From: Solirubrobacterales bacterium
GTDB lineage: Bacteria; Actinomycetota; Thermoleophilia; Solirubrobacterales; 70-9
NCBI GenBank assembly: GCA_035573435.1
Contig: DATMZR010000006.1
Coordinates: forward strand, 205,357 to 269,356
Reading direction: 5' to 3'
Length of the DNA: 64,000 nt
Every line of letters starts with the position of its first letter. The first letter of the stretch is position 1. Both the position numbers and the translations under genes were made by a program. A model generated the notes under the pieces. It saw only the letters and a program-made list of their open reading frames with translations. It was not told the origin of the DNA and ran no database searches. Shown in pieces: positions 54,879-63,712 of the stretch.

Positions 54879-54990
54879 CAAAGTGAAGTAAGGCTCGCGA
54901 CGGGCAGGGGCCCAGCCAACAAAAGGGCCGATCCCAGCGCAGCTCGCTCAAGGGCCCCGGCTCGCCGGTCGATGGGATGGGCGAGACGCG

Positions 54991-56343
54991 ATGCGCCAGC
55001 GATTGACCATGCAGGGGGCGCTGAGCCACTTGTGGCGTTCAGAACGCGGCTTCGCCCTGCCCACGGTGCTGACGATAATCGTCGCAGGCCTTGGTCTGTC
55101 CGGGGCAGCGGTGGTCGCGTCGATTCATGCACAGAGCGGCAGCGTGCGTGACGCGGACTCAAAGGATGCGCTCGCGGCCGCAGATGCCGGCGTCCAAATG
55201 GCCCTCTACCGCCAGAACAAGATCGCGACCTCGAACGTCCTCCCTTGCGTCGTGCCCGGGTCAGGTAACGCTCTGGTTCCGGGGCTGGCGCTTGCCGATG
55301 GGTGGTGCCCGGCGTGGACGGATACGGTCGGCGGCCGGTCCTACACGTACCGCGTCAAGCCCTGGAGTCTCATCGGGACCACTCACACGGGCATCAAGCG
55401 GGAGCTTTCGGTGGTCTCCGTGGGCACGGCCGACCATGTCAGCCGGAGGCTGGACGTCGTCGCCCGAGCAACGGACGGCAGCGGAGTCTTCGGCGACTTC
55501 AGCGCCGTGGGCATCGACAGCGTGACGATCAACAGCAGCAGCAACATCGGTAACTCCGGCAAGACGACGAACGCGGCAAGCAATGGGAGCATCACCACGG
55601 CGGGCAGCGGCTACCTCTGTGGCGACGCCAAGCACGGCCAGGGCCAAACGTTCAGCGGCACCCAGTGCGCGGGATACCACATCTACGAGGAGGAGCTCTC
55701 GATGCCCCCGGTCGATCCCGGGACGGCCTGGACCGACAACTCCAACGGCCGCTTCTTCACCCTCGACCCGAAGCAGGGGAACGTCACCTGGAACGCGACA
55801 ACGCGGGCGCTCACGATGACAGGAGGCGGGCGGGTGACGCTCGGCGCCAGCAACAAGCCCTACAGCTTCTGCCAGATCAACATGTCGGGCAACAGCCAGC
55901 TGATCATTGCCCAGGGAACGGTGGCGACGATCATCTTCCACTCCCCCGAGACCTGCGGGCAAACCGGCAATCCGGTGACCCAGCTGAACATGACCGGCAA
56001 CACGGAGTTCGTCACCACGAGCGGGAATCCGTACGACCTCCGCATCGTCATGGTGGGCTCCGACTCCATACCCACGAAGGCCCACTTCATCGGCAACTCG
56101 GGGAGCGAGATGACGATCTATGCACCCCAGACCGACGTCGAGCTCTGGGGGAACACCAACTATTCCGGGGCGGTCACCGGCAAGACGCTGACCCTCGGAG
56201 GAAACGCGAAGTTCCTCAACGACGATCGCGCGGGGCAGTCGCAGCTCCCGATCAGCATCGTCTACCGCCGAGACCGGTATGTCGAGTGCACCGGCGGCGC
56301 GATGCCCAGCGGCGCGGGAACGCATCCGAACGACTACTGCTGA
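54991..56343 (+). CDS. secreted PilX/type IV pilin-like protein with large C-terminal domain
   Basis: 450 residues. The N-terminus has a prepilin-type motif: SERG followed by FALPTVLTIIVAGLGLSGAA, so cleavage would be after Gly20. Residues 50-75 (DADSKDALAAADAGVQMALY) match PilX-like minor pilins, in which 'AAEAG' precedes the long helix. Residues 170-450 are a Ser/Thr/Asn/Gly-rich region with Cys residues and short repeated strand motifs (NSSSNIGNSGKTT, MSGNSQLIIAQG, MTGNTEFVTTSG). It could be a minor pilin or adhesin. pilB lies 5 kb away. Start ATG at 54991 is likely but without a clear ribosome binding site. Confidence 0.75.
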   Translation: MRQRLTMQGALSHLWRSERGFALPTVLTIIVAGLGLSGAAVVASIHAQSGSVRDADSKDALAAADAGVQMALYRQNKIATSNVLPCVVPGSGNALVPGLALADGWCPAWTDTVGGRSYTYRVKPWSLIGTTHTGIKRELSVVSVGTADHVSRRLDVVARATDGSGVFGDFSAVGIDSVTINSSSNIGNSGKTTNAASNGSITTAGSGYLCGDAKHGQGQTFSGTQCAGYHIYEEELSMPPVDPGTAWTDNSNGRFFTLDPKQGNVTWNATTRALTMTGGGRVTLGASNKPYSFCQINMSGNSQLIIAQGTVATIIFHSPETCGQTGNPVTQLNMTGNTEFVTTSGNPYDLRIVMVGSDSIPTKAHFIGNSGSEMTIYAPQTDVELWGNTNYSGAVTGKTLTLGGNAKFLNDDRAGQSQLPISIVYRRDRYVECTGGAMPSGAGTHPNDYC

Positions 56344-56382
56344 GTCGCTCGCCAGGCAGCGCCCGACACCGACGCGCGTGGC

Positions 56383-56388
56383 GATACT
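56383..56388 (+). promoter_or_regulatory. -10-like GATACT for the 61-residue Cys protein gene
   Basis: GATACT (one mismatch to TATACT) ends 6 bases before the ATG at 56395. Confidence 0.4.
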
Positions 56389-56394
56389 TCAAGC

Positions 56395-56580
56395 ATGCAG
56401 CGCCCGCCCGCAGGCCTCTGCGACTCCTGCGTTCACCAGCGGATCATTCGCACCACGCGTGGCTCGAGCTTTTCGCTCTGCGAGCGCTCGCGCACCGACC
56501 CGGCCTATCCGCGTTACCCGCGCCTGCCGGTCATGGAGTGCCCTGGCCACGAACCACGGCCACAATCTCGAGGATCCTAG
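56395..56580 (+). CDS. 61-residue Cys-rich protein, unknown function
   Basis: Four Cys: CDSC near residues 9-12, LCERS near 29 and VMECPG near 49, spaced as for one zinc or two disulfide/thiol sites. Between them RGSSFSLCERSRTDPAYPRY and PRLPVMECPG look like a conserved pattern. No signal peptide. The tight -10 spacing, the intact frame and the cysteine pattern support a real small gene. Its stop shares CTAG (56577-56580) with the converging permease gene. Confidence 0.65.
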   Translation: MQRPPAGLCDSCVHQRIIRTTRGSSFSLCERSRTDPAYPRYPRLPVMECPGHEPRPQSRGS

Positions 56581-57401
56581 GCTTCGACGGGAGCGGGCGC
56601 CCGCGCGGTGCCCAAGGCGCCGGCGCTGGCGGCCACCACCAGGGCGATCGCGACCGTCTCAGCCGGGCTCAGGTCCTGGCCGAGCGCGGCGAAGCCGACC
56701 AGCGCGGCGACGGCGGGCTCGAGGCTCATCAGCACTCCGAAGGTGCTCGTCCGCAGTCGTCGCAGCGCCTCCAGCTCCAGCGAGTAGGGGATCGCGGAGC
56801 TGAGCACTGCGACGGCGAGCCCCGTTGCCAAGAGCCCTGGGTGGCCCAGCGTCCCGCCGCCGCCCGCCACGCCCGCGGGGACCAGCGCCACCGCTGCCAC
56901 CACCATCGCCAGCGCCAGACCCTGGCCGCCGCTGAAAGCACGCCCGACGCGCGTCGCAAGCACGATGTAGGCGGCCCAGAAGGCCCCCGCGACCAGCGCG
57001 AATGCAACCCCAAGGCCGTCGAGCGAGCCGTGGAGGCCGGGGGAGAGGAGGACGATTCCGGCCGCCGCCAGCGCCACCCACAGCAGATCGCTCCGTCGGC
57101 GCGATCCCGCAACCGCGACGGCGAAGGGCCCCGTGAACTCGAGCGTCACCGCGATTCCCAGCGGGATCCGGTCGAGCGCTGCGTAGAAGCTCAGGTTCAT
57201 GCCGGCCAGGACCATCCCCAGAAGGACCGCATCGCGCAGCGGCCCGGTAGCGTCCCGCGGCACCCTCGGACGCCAGATCGCCGCCAGGATCATCGCCGCG
57301 AATCCAGTGCGAAGGAGTACCGTCCCCGACGGCCCAAGCTCGTCGAACAGCGTCGTCGCCAGCGCGGCGCCCAGCTGCACCGACAGCACCGAGCCCATCA
57401 C
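56577..57401 (-). CDS. EamA/RhtA-like DMT transporter
   Basis: 274 residues with about ten membrane helices in two EamA repeats. GSVLSVQLGAALATTLFDEL, SFYAALDRIPLGIAVTLEFT (RhtA motif), AFWAAYIVLATRVGRAF and AIPYSLELEALRRLRTSTFG (second repeat) place it with RhtA-like amino-acid exporters. Start is uncertain: the frame is open back to the stop of the upstream gene (57453) with no ATG/GTG/TTG before 57401, yet the residues before it (TSIGL) look like protein. Likely coupled to the gene upstream. Confidence 0.85.
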   Translation of the reverse strand: MMGSVLSVQLGAALATTLFDELGPSGTVLLRTGFAAMILAAIWRPRVPRDATGPLRDAVLLGMVLAGMNLSFYAALDRIPLGIAVTLEFTGPFAVAVAGSRRRSDLLWVALAAAGIVLLSPGLHGSLDGLGVAFALVAGAFWAAYIVLATRVGRAFSGGQGLALAMVVAAVALVPAGVAGGGGTLGHPGLLATGLAVAVLSSAIPYSLELEALRRLRTSTFGVLMSLEPAVAALVGFAALGQDLSPAETVAIALVVAASAGALGTARAPAPVEA

Positions 57402-57452
57402 CAGGCCAATCGATGTCGCTTGCTCCCCTCCGCTCAGAGGGCCGAGCCTCCG

Positions 57453-57899
57453 CTAGGAGGACTTCGCGTCGCCGCCGGGTCCTCGCCGGAACGGCCACCG
57501 TCCACGCGGCCGCTCCCGCGCCTGCTGGAGCCTCCATTCTCTCTGTTGTGTCATGCCCCACATCACCCGGACCTTCTCTTGGGTCTCCTCGAGCTCCTGC
57601 TGGATGCGCTTGCGGGATTCGACGGCGTCACGCAGCTGGGCCTCCAGGGATTCGACTCGCTCGCGGGCGGATCGGTAGCGGTCGCCTTCCACAAGCAGGT
57701 CGTGTCGCCGCAGCTCCGCGAGGGGAATGCTCTCACCGTCATCGCGAATGTCCGCCTGCAGCTCGCCGCGCCGGATGCGGGCGCGAATCGCCTTAGCCGA
57801 GAGGCCAGTGAGCTCCGCCGCCTGAGCCACGTCAACCGCTGGGGATCCTGAACCTGCCACGCTCCTCCATGACTGCCGCTCCGTGCTCTCCCTGAGCAC
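57453..57899 (-). CDS. helix-turn-helix plus coiled-coil protein
   Basis: 148 residues from the GTG at 57899. PAVDVAQAAELTGLSAKAIRAR followed by IRRGELQADIRDDGESIPLA is a MerR/excisionase-like winged helix. Residues 70-130 are a long coiled coil (SARERVESLEAQLRDAVESR, then QELEETQEKVRVMWGMT). Probably DNA-binding; target unknown. An alternative GTG is at 57860. The frame open further upstream overlaps the PhoD gene start and is unlikely to be coding. Confidence 0.65.
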   Translation of the reverse strand: MLRESTERQSWRSVAGSGSPAVDVAQAAELTGLSAKAIRARIRRGELQADIRDDGESIPLAELRRHDLLVEGDRYRSARERVESLEAQLRDAVESRKRIQQELEETQEKVRVMWGMTQQREWRLQQARERPRGRWPFRRGPGGDAKSS

Positions 57900-57970
57900 G
57901 ACCCTACGCGCTCCAAATGTATCGCTTTCCTGCGCCGAGCCCGATGCCGACCTCGAAAGCCGATTTCGAC

Positions 57971-57976
57971 TAGACT
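57971..57976 (+). promoter_or_regulatory. -10 hexamer TAGACT for phoD
   Basis: Ends 8 bases before the GTG at 57985, selecting that start over the ATG at 58024 and over earlier codons. Confidence 0.5.
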
Positions 57977-57984
57977 GCCGGTTC

Positions 57985-59607
57985 GTGGGGAGGAAGTTCT
58001 TGTCCGTGGGGAGGACTCGGGGTATGAAGGCCGTCGCTGCCGCGGCGGGGGTAGCTCTCGTGTTGCCGGCCTCGGCGCTCGCCACGGGGCTCAACAGCGG
58101 GGTCACCGCGGGGGAGGTCACCTCTCACTCCGCGATCATCTGGGGTCGCACTGCCGACCAGGGCTCGGTGAAGGCTCAGGTCGCCACGGACGGCGCCTTC
58201 AACTACGTGGTCAGACAGCGGACCCTCCAGGCCGATGCCAGCCATGACTTCACGGTCCAGACCAAGTTCGACCAGCTGAACCCTGCCACCACCTACCACT
58301 ACCGCTTCTGCCTTCAGGGCGACGGCTGCAGCGCCGCGGGCAAGTTCGAGACCGCTCCGGGCCCCTCCGCCGTCACGCCGATCAGGTTCGCCTTCTCCGG
58401 CGACGAAACGGCCGTCTCGGCGCCCGGAGAGACGGAGCCGTTCTGGGGCACGTTCAACGCCTTCGGGACGATGGCGGCGGCGAACAACGACTTCAACATC
58501 GACTTCGGCGACACGATCTACTCCGACCCCGAGGTTCCCGGCGCGGCCACCGCTCTCACGGTGCAGCAGAAGTGGGCCATGTATCGGAAGAAGCTGCGCA
58601 TCCCGAACATGAGGCGCCTCCGCTCTGCGACCGGCGTGTACAACCACTGGGACGATCACGAGTTCATCAACGACTTCTCGATTCCCGAGAACGGGCGTGG
58701 GCTCTACGACCGGGGCGTGCGGGCCTTCCGCGACTACATGCCTGTGACGTACACCGACCAGAGCGGCATCTACCGGAGCTTCCGCTGGGGCAAGAACCTG
58801 GAGATCTTCTTCCTCGACGAGCGCTCGTTCCGTAGCGCGAAGGCGTCGGCGAACCACAAGTGCGACAACCCGGACACTGGCCAGCCGGACCTGGCGCCAA
58901 CCGCGCCGCAGAGCACCCGCAACTTCTTCTCCGCGATCGTTCCGTCCCTCTCCAATCCGGTCTCGCAGACCTGTAAGGACGCGATCAACAGCCGGAACCA
59001 CACGTTCCTCGGCGGGGCGCAGCTGACCCGGTTCCTCGACGCCGTCAAGGGTTCGACAGCGAACTGGAAGGTCGTCATGAACGAGACGCCGATTCAGCAG
59101 TTCTATGCCCTGCCCTACGATCGCTGGGAGGGCTACGCGACCGAGCGCGTCAGGCTGCTCCATCAGCTGCAGAACGCCAACGTCAAGAACCTCGTGTTCC
59201 TGACCACGGATACTCATGCCGCGCTCGCGAATGTGATCCGCTACCGGACCCTTCAGGGTGACGTCGCGCCCACTAACGCTCCGAACGCGGCCCCGTCGGC
59301 CACCCCTTACCGGGACTTCGTCATCGGCCCGGTCGCGACGACGCCGTTCTGGCAGGAGATCGATGAAGTGTCGGGTTCCCCCGGCAGCGGCAAGGCGATC
59401 TCGAATGCGTTCTTCAAGCCGCCGGCGACCGGGTCGTCGCCTCCGGGCGGCATGGGCATGGCGTGCGCCCAGGGCGGCGAGAACAGCTACGCCCAGGTGA
59501 CGGTCACCGCGACTGCCCTCAGAATCGCCTACAAGGACGAGGACGGCAACACCCTTCTCGATTCTGACGGCTCCACCCCCTGCGGCCCCTACGTGCTCAA
59601 CGGCTGA
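57985..59607 (+). CDS. phoD: PhoD-type alkaline phosphatase
   Basis: 540 residues from the GTG at 57985. Signal peptide (VAAAAGVALVLPASALA) to about residue 35. An N-terminal fibronectin-like domain (SGVTAGEVTSHSAIIWGRT) is followed by the metallophosphatase: DFNIDFGDTIYSD, YNHWDDHEFINDFS (family WDDHE motif), WKVVMNETPIQQFYALPYDR and VFLTTDTHAALANVI. PhoD enzymes use Fe3+ and Ca2+ and release phosphate from organic esters outside the cell. No pho box was sought successfully. Confidence 0.93.
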   Translation: MGRKFLSVGRTRGMKAVAAAAGVALVLPASALATGLNSGVTAGEVTSHSAIIWGRTADQGSVKAQVATDGAFNYVVRQRTLQADASHDFTVQTKFDQLNPATTYHYRFCLQGDGCSAAGKFETAPGPSAVTPIRFAFSGDETAVSAPGETEPFWGTFNAFGTMAAANNDFNIDFGDTIYSDPEVPGAATALTVQQKWAMYRKKLRIPNMRRLRSATGVYNHWDDHEFINDFSIPENGRGLYDRGVRAFRDYMPVTYTDQSGIYRSFRWGKNLEIFFLDERSFRSAKASANHKCDNPDTGQPDLAPTAPQSTRNFFSAIVPSLSNPVSQTCKDAINSRNHTFLGGAQLTRFLDAVKGSTANWKVVMNETPIQQFYALPYDRWEGYATERVRLLHQLQNANVKNLVFLTTDTHAALANVIRYRTLQGDVAPTNAPNAAPSATPYRDFVIGPVATTPFWQEIDEVSGSPGSGKAISNAFFKPPATGSSPPGGMGMACAQGGENSYAQVTVTATALRIAYKDEDGNTLLDSDGSTPCGPYVLNG

Positions 59608-59653
59608 GCCCGCGGTGCGACGGCGCGGCCTGAGCGCTTGCCGGATGGCGTGG

Positions 59654-59659
59654 TACCGT
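59654..59659 (+). promoter_or_regulatory. -10 hexamer TACCGT for the copper protein gene
   Basis: Ends 6 bases before the ATG at 59666, which selects that start over one 51 bases upstream. Confidence 0.5.
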
Positions 59660-59665
59660 GCCTCC

Positions 59666-61351
59666 ATGGCCGGTCCCGCACGGACGCGCGGCCAGGGGAG
59701 ATATCTCGTTTCCGCTTGTCCCGCGCCTGCTCCGCGTAACACGTCCCGGATTCCCGTGGTTCGGAGCCTGGTGGCGGCGCTTCTGTGCGCGGTAGGGGTG
59801 CTTTGGGTTGCATCCACGGAGGCGAATGCCGCGACCTGTCGCGACCAGGCGGGCAACACGGTGCCGGCTCCGCCGATCCAAGACAAGCCCGGCGCGACTC
59901 CGCACGTGCAGTACGACGGCGTCAAGCACATGACCTTCTGCCAGAAGGTGACCGTGCAGCCTGGGCAGAACGTCATCCGGCTCCGCGGATCGGACCTGTT
60001 CCCGAGCCAGCCCGGGTACATCACGAGATTCGACCCCGAGCTCGTCTACGAGAACGGCACGGTCCCCCGCGTGGACGTGGTTCACCTCCACCACGCGGTG
60101 TGGGTCGTGAACCGAGGTGACGGCGGCAACCCGCAGTTTGCGGCCGGGGAGGAGAAGACGATCGTCCAGGCGCCGAAGGGGTTCGGCTGGCGGTCGCTCC
60201 CCTCGGACAACTGGCTGCTCAACGACATGCTCCACGAGCTCACCGGAGCGCCGGCGACGGTGTTCATCGTGTGGAGGATCGATTTCGTGCCCGACACGGC
60301 CCTGCCCAATGACTGCACTCCCTTCGTCGTCGGGTGCATCCACCCGGTGGAAACCCAGTGGATGGACGTCTCCGGCCCTCGGGGCGGCGTCGGGATCTCG
60401 AGCCCCATCTATCCGGTGTTCAACGCCCTGCGCAGGATGGGCCACAACGGTCGCTACACCTTCCCCGACCAGGCCACCGGCGCGCAGCGCGACCTGATCG
60501 GTTCCGGGCAGACGTGGACGCCCGACCACCCGGTGACCCTGATCCAGACCGCCGGCCACCTTCATCCTGGTGGCCTCAGCACCGACATGCGAGTCCGCCG
60601 CGGGACCTCCGTCAACCGGATCTTCCGCTCCGACGCCCACTACTACGAGCCCGCCGGCGCGGTGTCGTGGGACGTTTCGATGGGCGCCACACCATCGAAT
60701 TGGCGCGTCAAGCTTCGCGCCGGCGACAGGTTGAGCGTCGCTGCGACCTACGACGTGGGGAGGGCGGACTGGTACGAGGTGATGGGGATCATGCCGGTGG
60801 CCGTCTACGACGGGACGGGCGTCGGCGGCCAGGATGCCATGAGCGACAGCATCCCGGCCCAGGAGGTGCTCACGCACGGGCATCTCGACGAGAACAGAAA
60901 CCACGGTGGTGACTCGATCGGCCTTCCGGACCCGAGGACGCTGCCGAGTGCTCCCACTCCTTCCGATCCGATCACGATCAACCAGTACGCCTACGAGCAG
61001 GGAGACCTGTACGCGCCCGGCGCCGAGAAGAACCCACCCAAGGTGCTGCTCGGGCACAGCCTGATCTTCCGCAACCTGGACGACCCGCCTTCCGGGCCTT
61101 CCCGGAATGCGTACCACACGATCACCGCCTGTAAGGCGCCGTGCAACCGTTCAACGGGAATCGCCTACCCGATCGCCAACGGGCCCGTCACCTTCGACTC
61201 GGGCCAGCTCGGCTTCAACAGCGGCCCCTTCAACGCACCAGCGGTCGAGCGCGACACCTGGAGCACCCCAAATAACCTCCCCACCGGCACCTACAGCTAC
61301 TTCTGCCGGGTGCATCCCTTCATGCGGGGCAGCTTCCGGGTGGTCAACTAG
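59666..61351 (+). CDS. secreted putative copper protein: PHM-like monooxygenase ligand pattern fused to a cupredoxin
   Basis: 561 residues, signal peptide ending near STEANA (about residue 52). The N-terminal part has His140-x-His142-His143 (VVHLHHAVW), His190 (NDMLHELTG), His298-x-His300 (GHLHPGGLSTDMRVRRG) and Met373/376 (YEVMGIMPVAVY). This order and the HxHxxG...VRxG context resemble the two copper sites of PHM/DBM-type (Cu type II, ascorbate-dependent) monooxygenases. The C-terminal domain has a type 1 copper site: His484 (NAYHTITAC), Cys547, His550 and Met553 (YFCRVHPFMRGSF). I have not seen this combination named. Activity is inference. Confidence 0.7.
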   Translation: MAGPARTRGQGRYLVSACPAPAPRNTSRIPVVRSLVAALLCAVGVLWVASTEANAATCRDQAGNTVPAPPIQDKPGATPHVQYDGVKHMTFCQKVTVQPGQNVIRLRGSDLFPSQPGYITRFDPELVYENGTVPRVDVVHLHHAVWVVNRGDGGNPQFAAGEEKTIVQAPKGFGWRSLPSDNWLLNDMLHELTGAPATVFIVWRIDFVPDTALPNDCTPFVVGCIHPVETQWMDVSGPRGGVGISSPIYPVFNALRRMGHNGRYTFPDQATGAQRDLIGSGQTWTPDHPVTLIQTAGHLHPGGLSTDMRVRRGTSVNRIFRSDAHYYEPAGAVSWDVSMGATPSNWRVKLRAGDRLSVAATYDVGRADWYEVMGIMPVAVYDGTGVGGQDAMSDSIPAQEVLTHGHLDENRNHGGDSIGLPDPRTLPSAPTPSDPITINQYAYEQGDLYAPGAEKNPPKVLLGHSLIFRNLDDPPSGPSRNAYHTITACKAPCNRSTGIAYPIANGPVTFDSGQLGFNSGPFNAPAVERDTWSTPNNLPTGTYSYFCRVHPFMRGSFRVVN

Positions 61352-61401
61352 GCAGCGACGTTCACGGCTGCGCGCTCGCGATCCAGCCCTGCCAGCAGCC
61401 G

Positions 61402-63135
61402 CTACGTGCCGACGACCCGCAGCATCTCAGACATCGAAGTGATGCCGTTGCGCACCTTTTCGAGGCCGTCCTCTCGCAAGCGGCGCATACCCGCGGCGAC
61501 CGCCGTGGCTGCGATCTCGTCACCCGACGCTTTTCGGAGGATCAGCGCGCGGAGCTCGTTCGACATCATCATCACCTCGTAAAGCCCGACGCGGCCGCGG
61601 AACCCGGTCCCGCCGCAGCGCACGCATCCCTCTGGCTCGTAGGCGCTGATCGGTCCTCGCGCTTTCTCGAAGCCGTTGCTCCGTAAGGCCTCGGCGGTGA
61701 TCTCGACCGGTCGTCGGCAGTCCTCGCACAGCCGGCGGGCGAGCCGCTGAGCGATCACGCATTCGATCCCGGTGGCGACCAGGAAGGGTTCAATTCCCAT
61801 GTCGATCAGCCTGACGGGCGCCATAGGCGCGTCGTTCGTGTGCAGGGTGGAGAGCACCAGATGGCCGGTGAGCGCCGACTCGATCGCAGTCTGCGCGGTC
61901 TCGCGATCACGAATCTCGCCGACCATCAGAACATCGGGATCGTTGCGGAGCATCGAGCGTAGCCCGCGAGCAAACGTGACGCCGGCGGCCGGGTTCACCT
62001 GCATCTGCTTGACGCCCTCGAGCTCGTACTCGACCGGGTCCTCAATCGTGATCAACGTCCTATCGGGCGTATTGATCTCGCTCAGGGCTGCATATAACGT
62101 CGTCGTCTTGCCCGCGCCGGTCGGTCCCGTCGCGAGTACGGCGCCGCGGAGCTGGTTGATCGAGTTCTTCAACAGGTCACGGTCCAGCGCTTCCATCCCA
62201 AGCAGGTCGAGGTCAGTGACCACGCGCTGCTTGTCCAGGATGCGCAGCACAACCGACTCCCCACGCACCAGAGGAAGCGTCGCGACGCGGAGGTCGACAT
62301 GGTGGTCGTCCACCCTGAGGCCGACGCGCCCGTCTTGGGGAGCACGGCGCTCGGCGATATCGAGCTCCGCCATGATCTTGATGCGAGAGACGAGACCAAG
62401 GGCCAGGCGCCTGGGCACAGTGGCGGAGTCGACCACGACTCCGTCGATTCGGAAGCGGGCGCGCATATCGCCGTCGCGAGGGTCGAAGTGGATGTCCGAG
62501 GCGCCGCGCGCCACTGCATCGGCGATCAGAGAGTGGACGAGTTTTACAACCGGCGCCTCTTCGGCGGATGCCCGCAGCTCGATGATCGGGGCGGCATTTC
62601 CCTCATCGGTCTCCTCCTCCACCTCCTGTACGGACTCTTCGAGATGAGAGATCTGGTTGATGACCGCCTCGATGTCCTCGGGCGATGCGACGGCAAGCCG
62701 AGCCTTGTAGCCGGTCGTCATCGCGATGTCGTCGATACCGAGCACGTTCGCTGGATTCGAGGTGGCGACCAGGATGGTGTCGGGATCGAGGAAAGCGACC
62801 GGAACGGCCCGAAAGCGCCGGGCGTCCGCGCTGCTGACCAGGTTCGCAGCACCCGTATCGACCTCGAAGATGTTGAGGTCCACGTAGTCGAGTCCGTTTC
62901 GCTCGGCCAGGGCACGCGCGAGCTGATCGGAGCTTAGGACGCCGCTCTCCACCAGCATCTCGCCGACCTGGCGGCCCTCGTCGCGCGCCTTGACCGCCAC
63001 TCCCTCGACCGTGTCGCGGTCGGCGAAGCCCAGGTCGACGATGACGTCGCCGAGCCGCCGCCGCCCGTTGCTGGTCGGCGGAGTGATTCCTGCCATCTCT
63101 TGAATGGCCGGACCTACGCTCGTTCCGTCACTCAC
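61402..63135 (-). CDS. type IV pilus/type II secretion ATPase, PilB/GspE family
   Basis: 577 residues from the GTG at 63135, with AAGGGG 3 bases upstream. N-terminal MshEN-type domain (RLGDVIVDLGFADRDTVEGV, RALAERNGLDYVDLNIFEVD), then ATPase core: ASDIHFDPRDGDMRARFRID, Walker A LATGPTGAGKTTTLYAAL, TIEDPVEYELEG (Asp box), DPDVLMVGEIRDRETAQTAI (Walker B) and GHLVLSTLHTNDAPMAPVRL (His box). The zinc cysteines are CEDCRRP and GCVRCGGTGFRGRVGLYEV. Powers pilin assembly; a pilin-like gene is at 54991. Confidence 0.94.
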   Translation of the reverse strand: MSDGTSVGPAIQEMAGITPPTSNGRRRLGDVIVDLGFADRDTVEGVAVKARDEGRQVGEMLVESGVLSSDQLARALAERNGLDYVDLNIFEVDTGAANLVSSADARRFRAVPVAFLDPDTILVATSNPANVLGIDDIAMTTGYKARLAVASPEDIEAVINQISHLEESVQEVEEETDEGNAAPIIELRASAEEAPVVKLVHSLIADAVARGASDIHFDPRDGDMRARFRIDGVVVDSATVPRRLALGLVSRIKIMAELDIAERRAPQDGRVGLRVDDHHVDLRVATLPLVRGESVVLRILDKQRVVTDLDLLGMEALDRDLLKNSINQLRGAVLATGPTGAGKTTTLYAALSEINTPDRTLITIEDPVEYELEGVKQMQVNPAAGVTFARGLRSMLRNDPDVLMVGEIRDRETAQTAIESALTGHLVLSTLHTNDAPMAPVRLIDMGIEPFLVATGIECVIAQRLARRLCEDCRRPVEITAEALRSNGFEKARGPISAYEPEGCVRCGGTGFRGRVGLYEVMMMSNELRALILRKASGDEIAATAVAAGMRRLREDGLEKVRNGITSMSEMLRVVGT

Positions 63136-63250
63136 GTTCCCCTTATCGGCGTAGCGTCGCCGGGAATCAAGCACGGGGAGAACGAGCTCGCAGATCCCGA
63201 CTGGGAGCCGGGCCAGAAAGCGAGGTCAGATGCTGGTCTGCGCCCTGCGC

Positions 63251-63712
63251 CTAGCGCACGATCGTCAGCTTCAGCTGCTGGACCTGGCCCTGGTCGTCGA
63301 GCTGTTGAAGGCTGGCAGCGCCTCCGACATCACGGAACTTGCCGGTTCCGCCGACGATTGAGAGCCGGTTGTGCTCCCTTTGAATCCGAACGTTGCCTGC
63401 AAGCTGTATCCGGTCCCGGTATTGCCAGATGAGCGTTGCCTGGCATTGCCCACCCACCGGGGGAGACAACGTACACGCACTCGAGAACTTGCCCACCGTT
63501 TCTCCACCGCGACGCAACTCGCCTGAAGAGCCAAACAAATCGCCCCCCGACTGCCCACTCGGATCGTTGTCGACGAAGTAGCCGTTCCCTACCACAAGCC
63601 GCACGTGGCGCACTTGACGATGCTCGCCGCCAGAGGAGGCGCTCGCCCCCGCCCAGCTCAATAGTGCTGCCGTGGTTGCCGCCAAGGCGACCAGTGCCAC
63701 TGCTCTTCTCAC
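63251..63712 (-). CDS. secreted allene-oxide-cyclase/dirigent-like barrel protein
   Basis: 153 residues from the GTG at 63712, chosen because AAGGAG lies 5 bases upstream. Signal peptide (VALVALAATTAALLSWAGASA). The mature part reads as a small beta barrel, with RLSIVGGTGKFRDVGGAASL followed by LKLTIVR, which is the allene-oxide-cyclase/dirigent-type end motif (GGTGxFxxxxG). Bacterial members have no settled function. A frame-matched ATG at 63742 is the alternative start. Confidence 0.72.
   Translation of the reverse strand: MRRAVALVALAATTAALLSWAGASASSGGEHRQVRHVRLVVGNGYFVDNDPSGQSGGDLFGSSGELRRGGETVGKFSSACTLSPPVGGQCQATLIWQYRDRIQLAGNVRIQREHNRLSIVGGTGKFRDVGGAASLQQLDDQGQVQQLKLTIVR

Noticed and set aside
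57899..58121. Extension of the helix-turn-helix gene to a start at 58121
   Set aside because: It would run across the promoter and signal peptide of phoD and adds only low-similarity Ala/Arg/Ser sequence.
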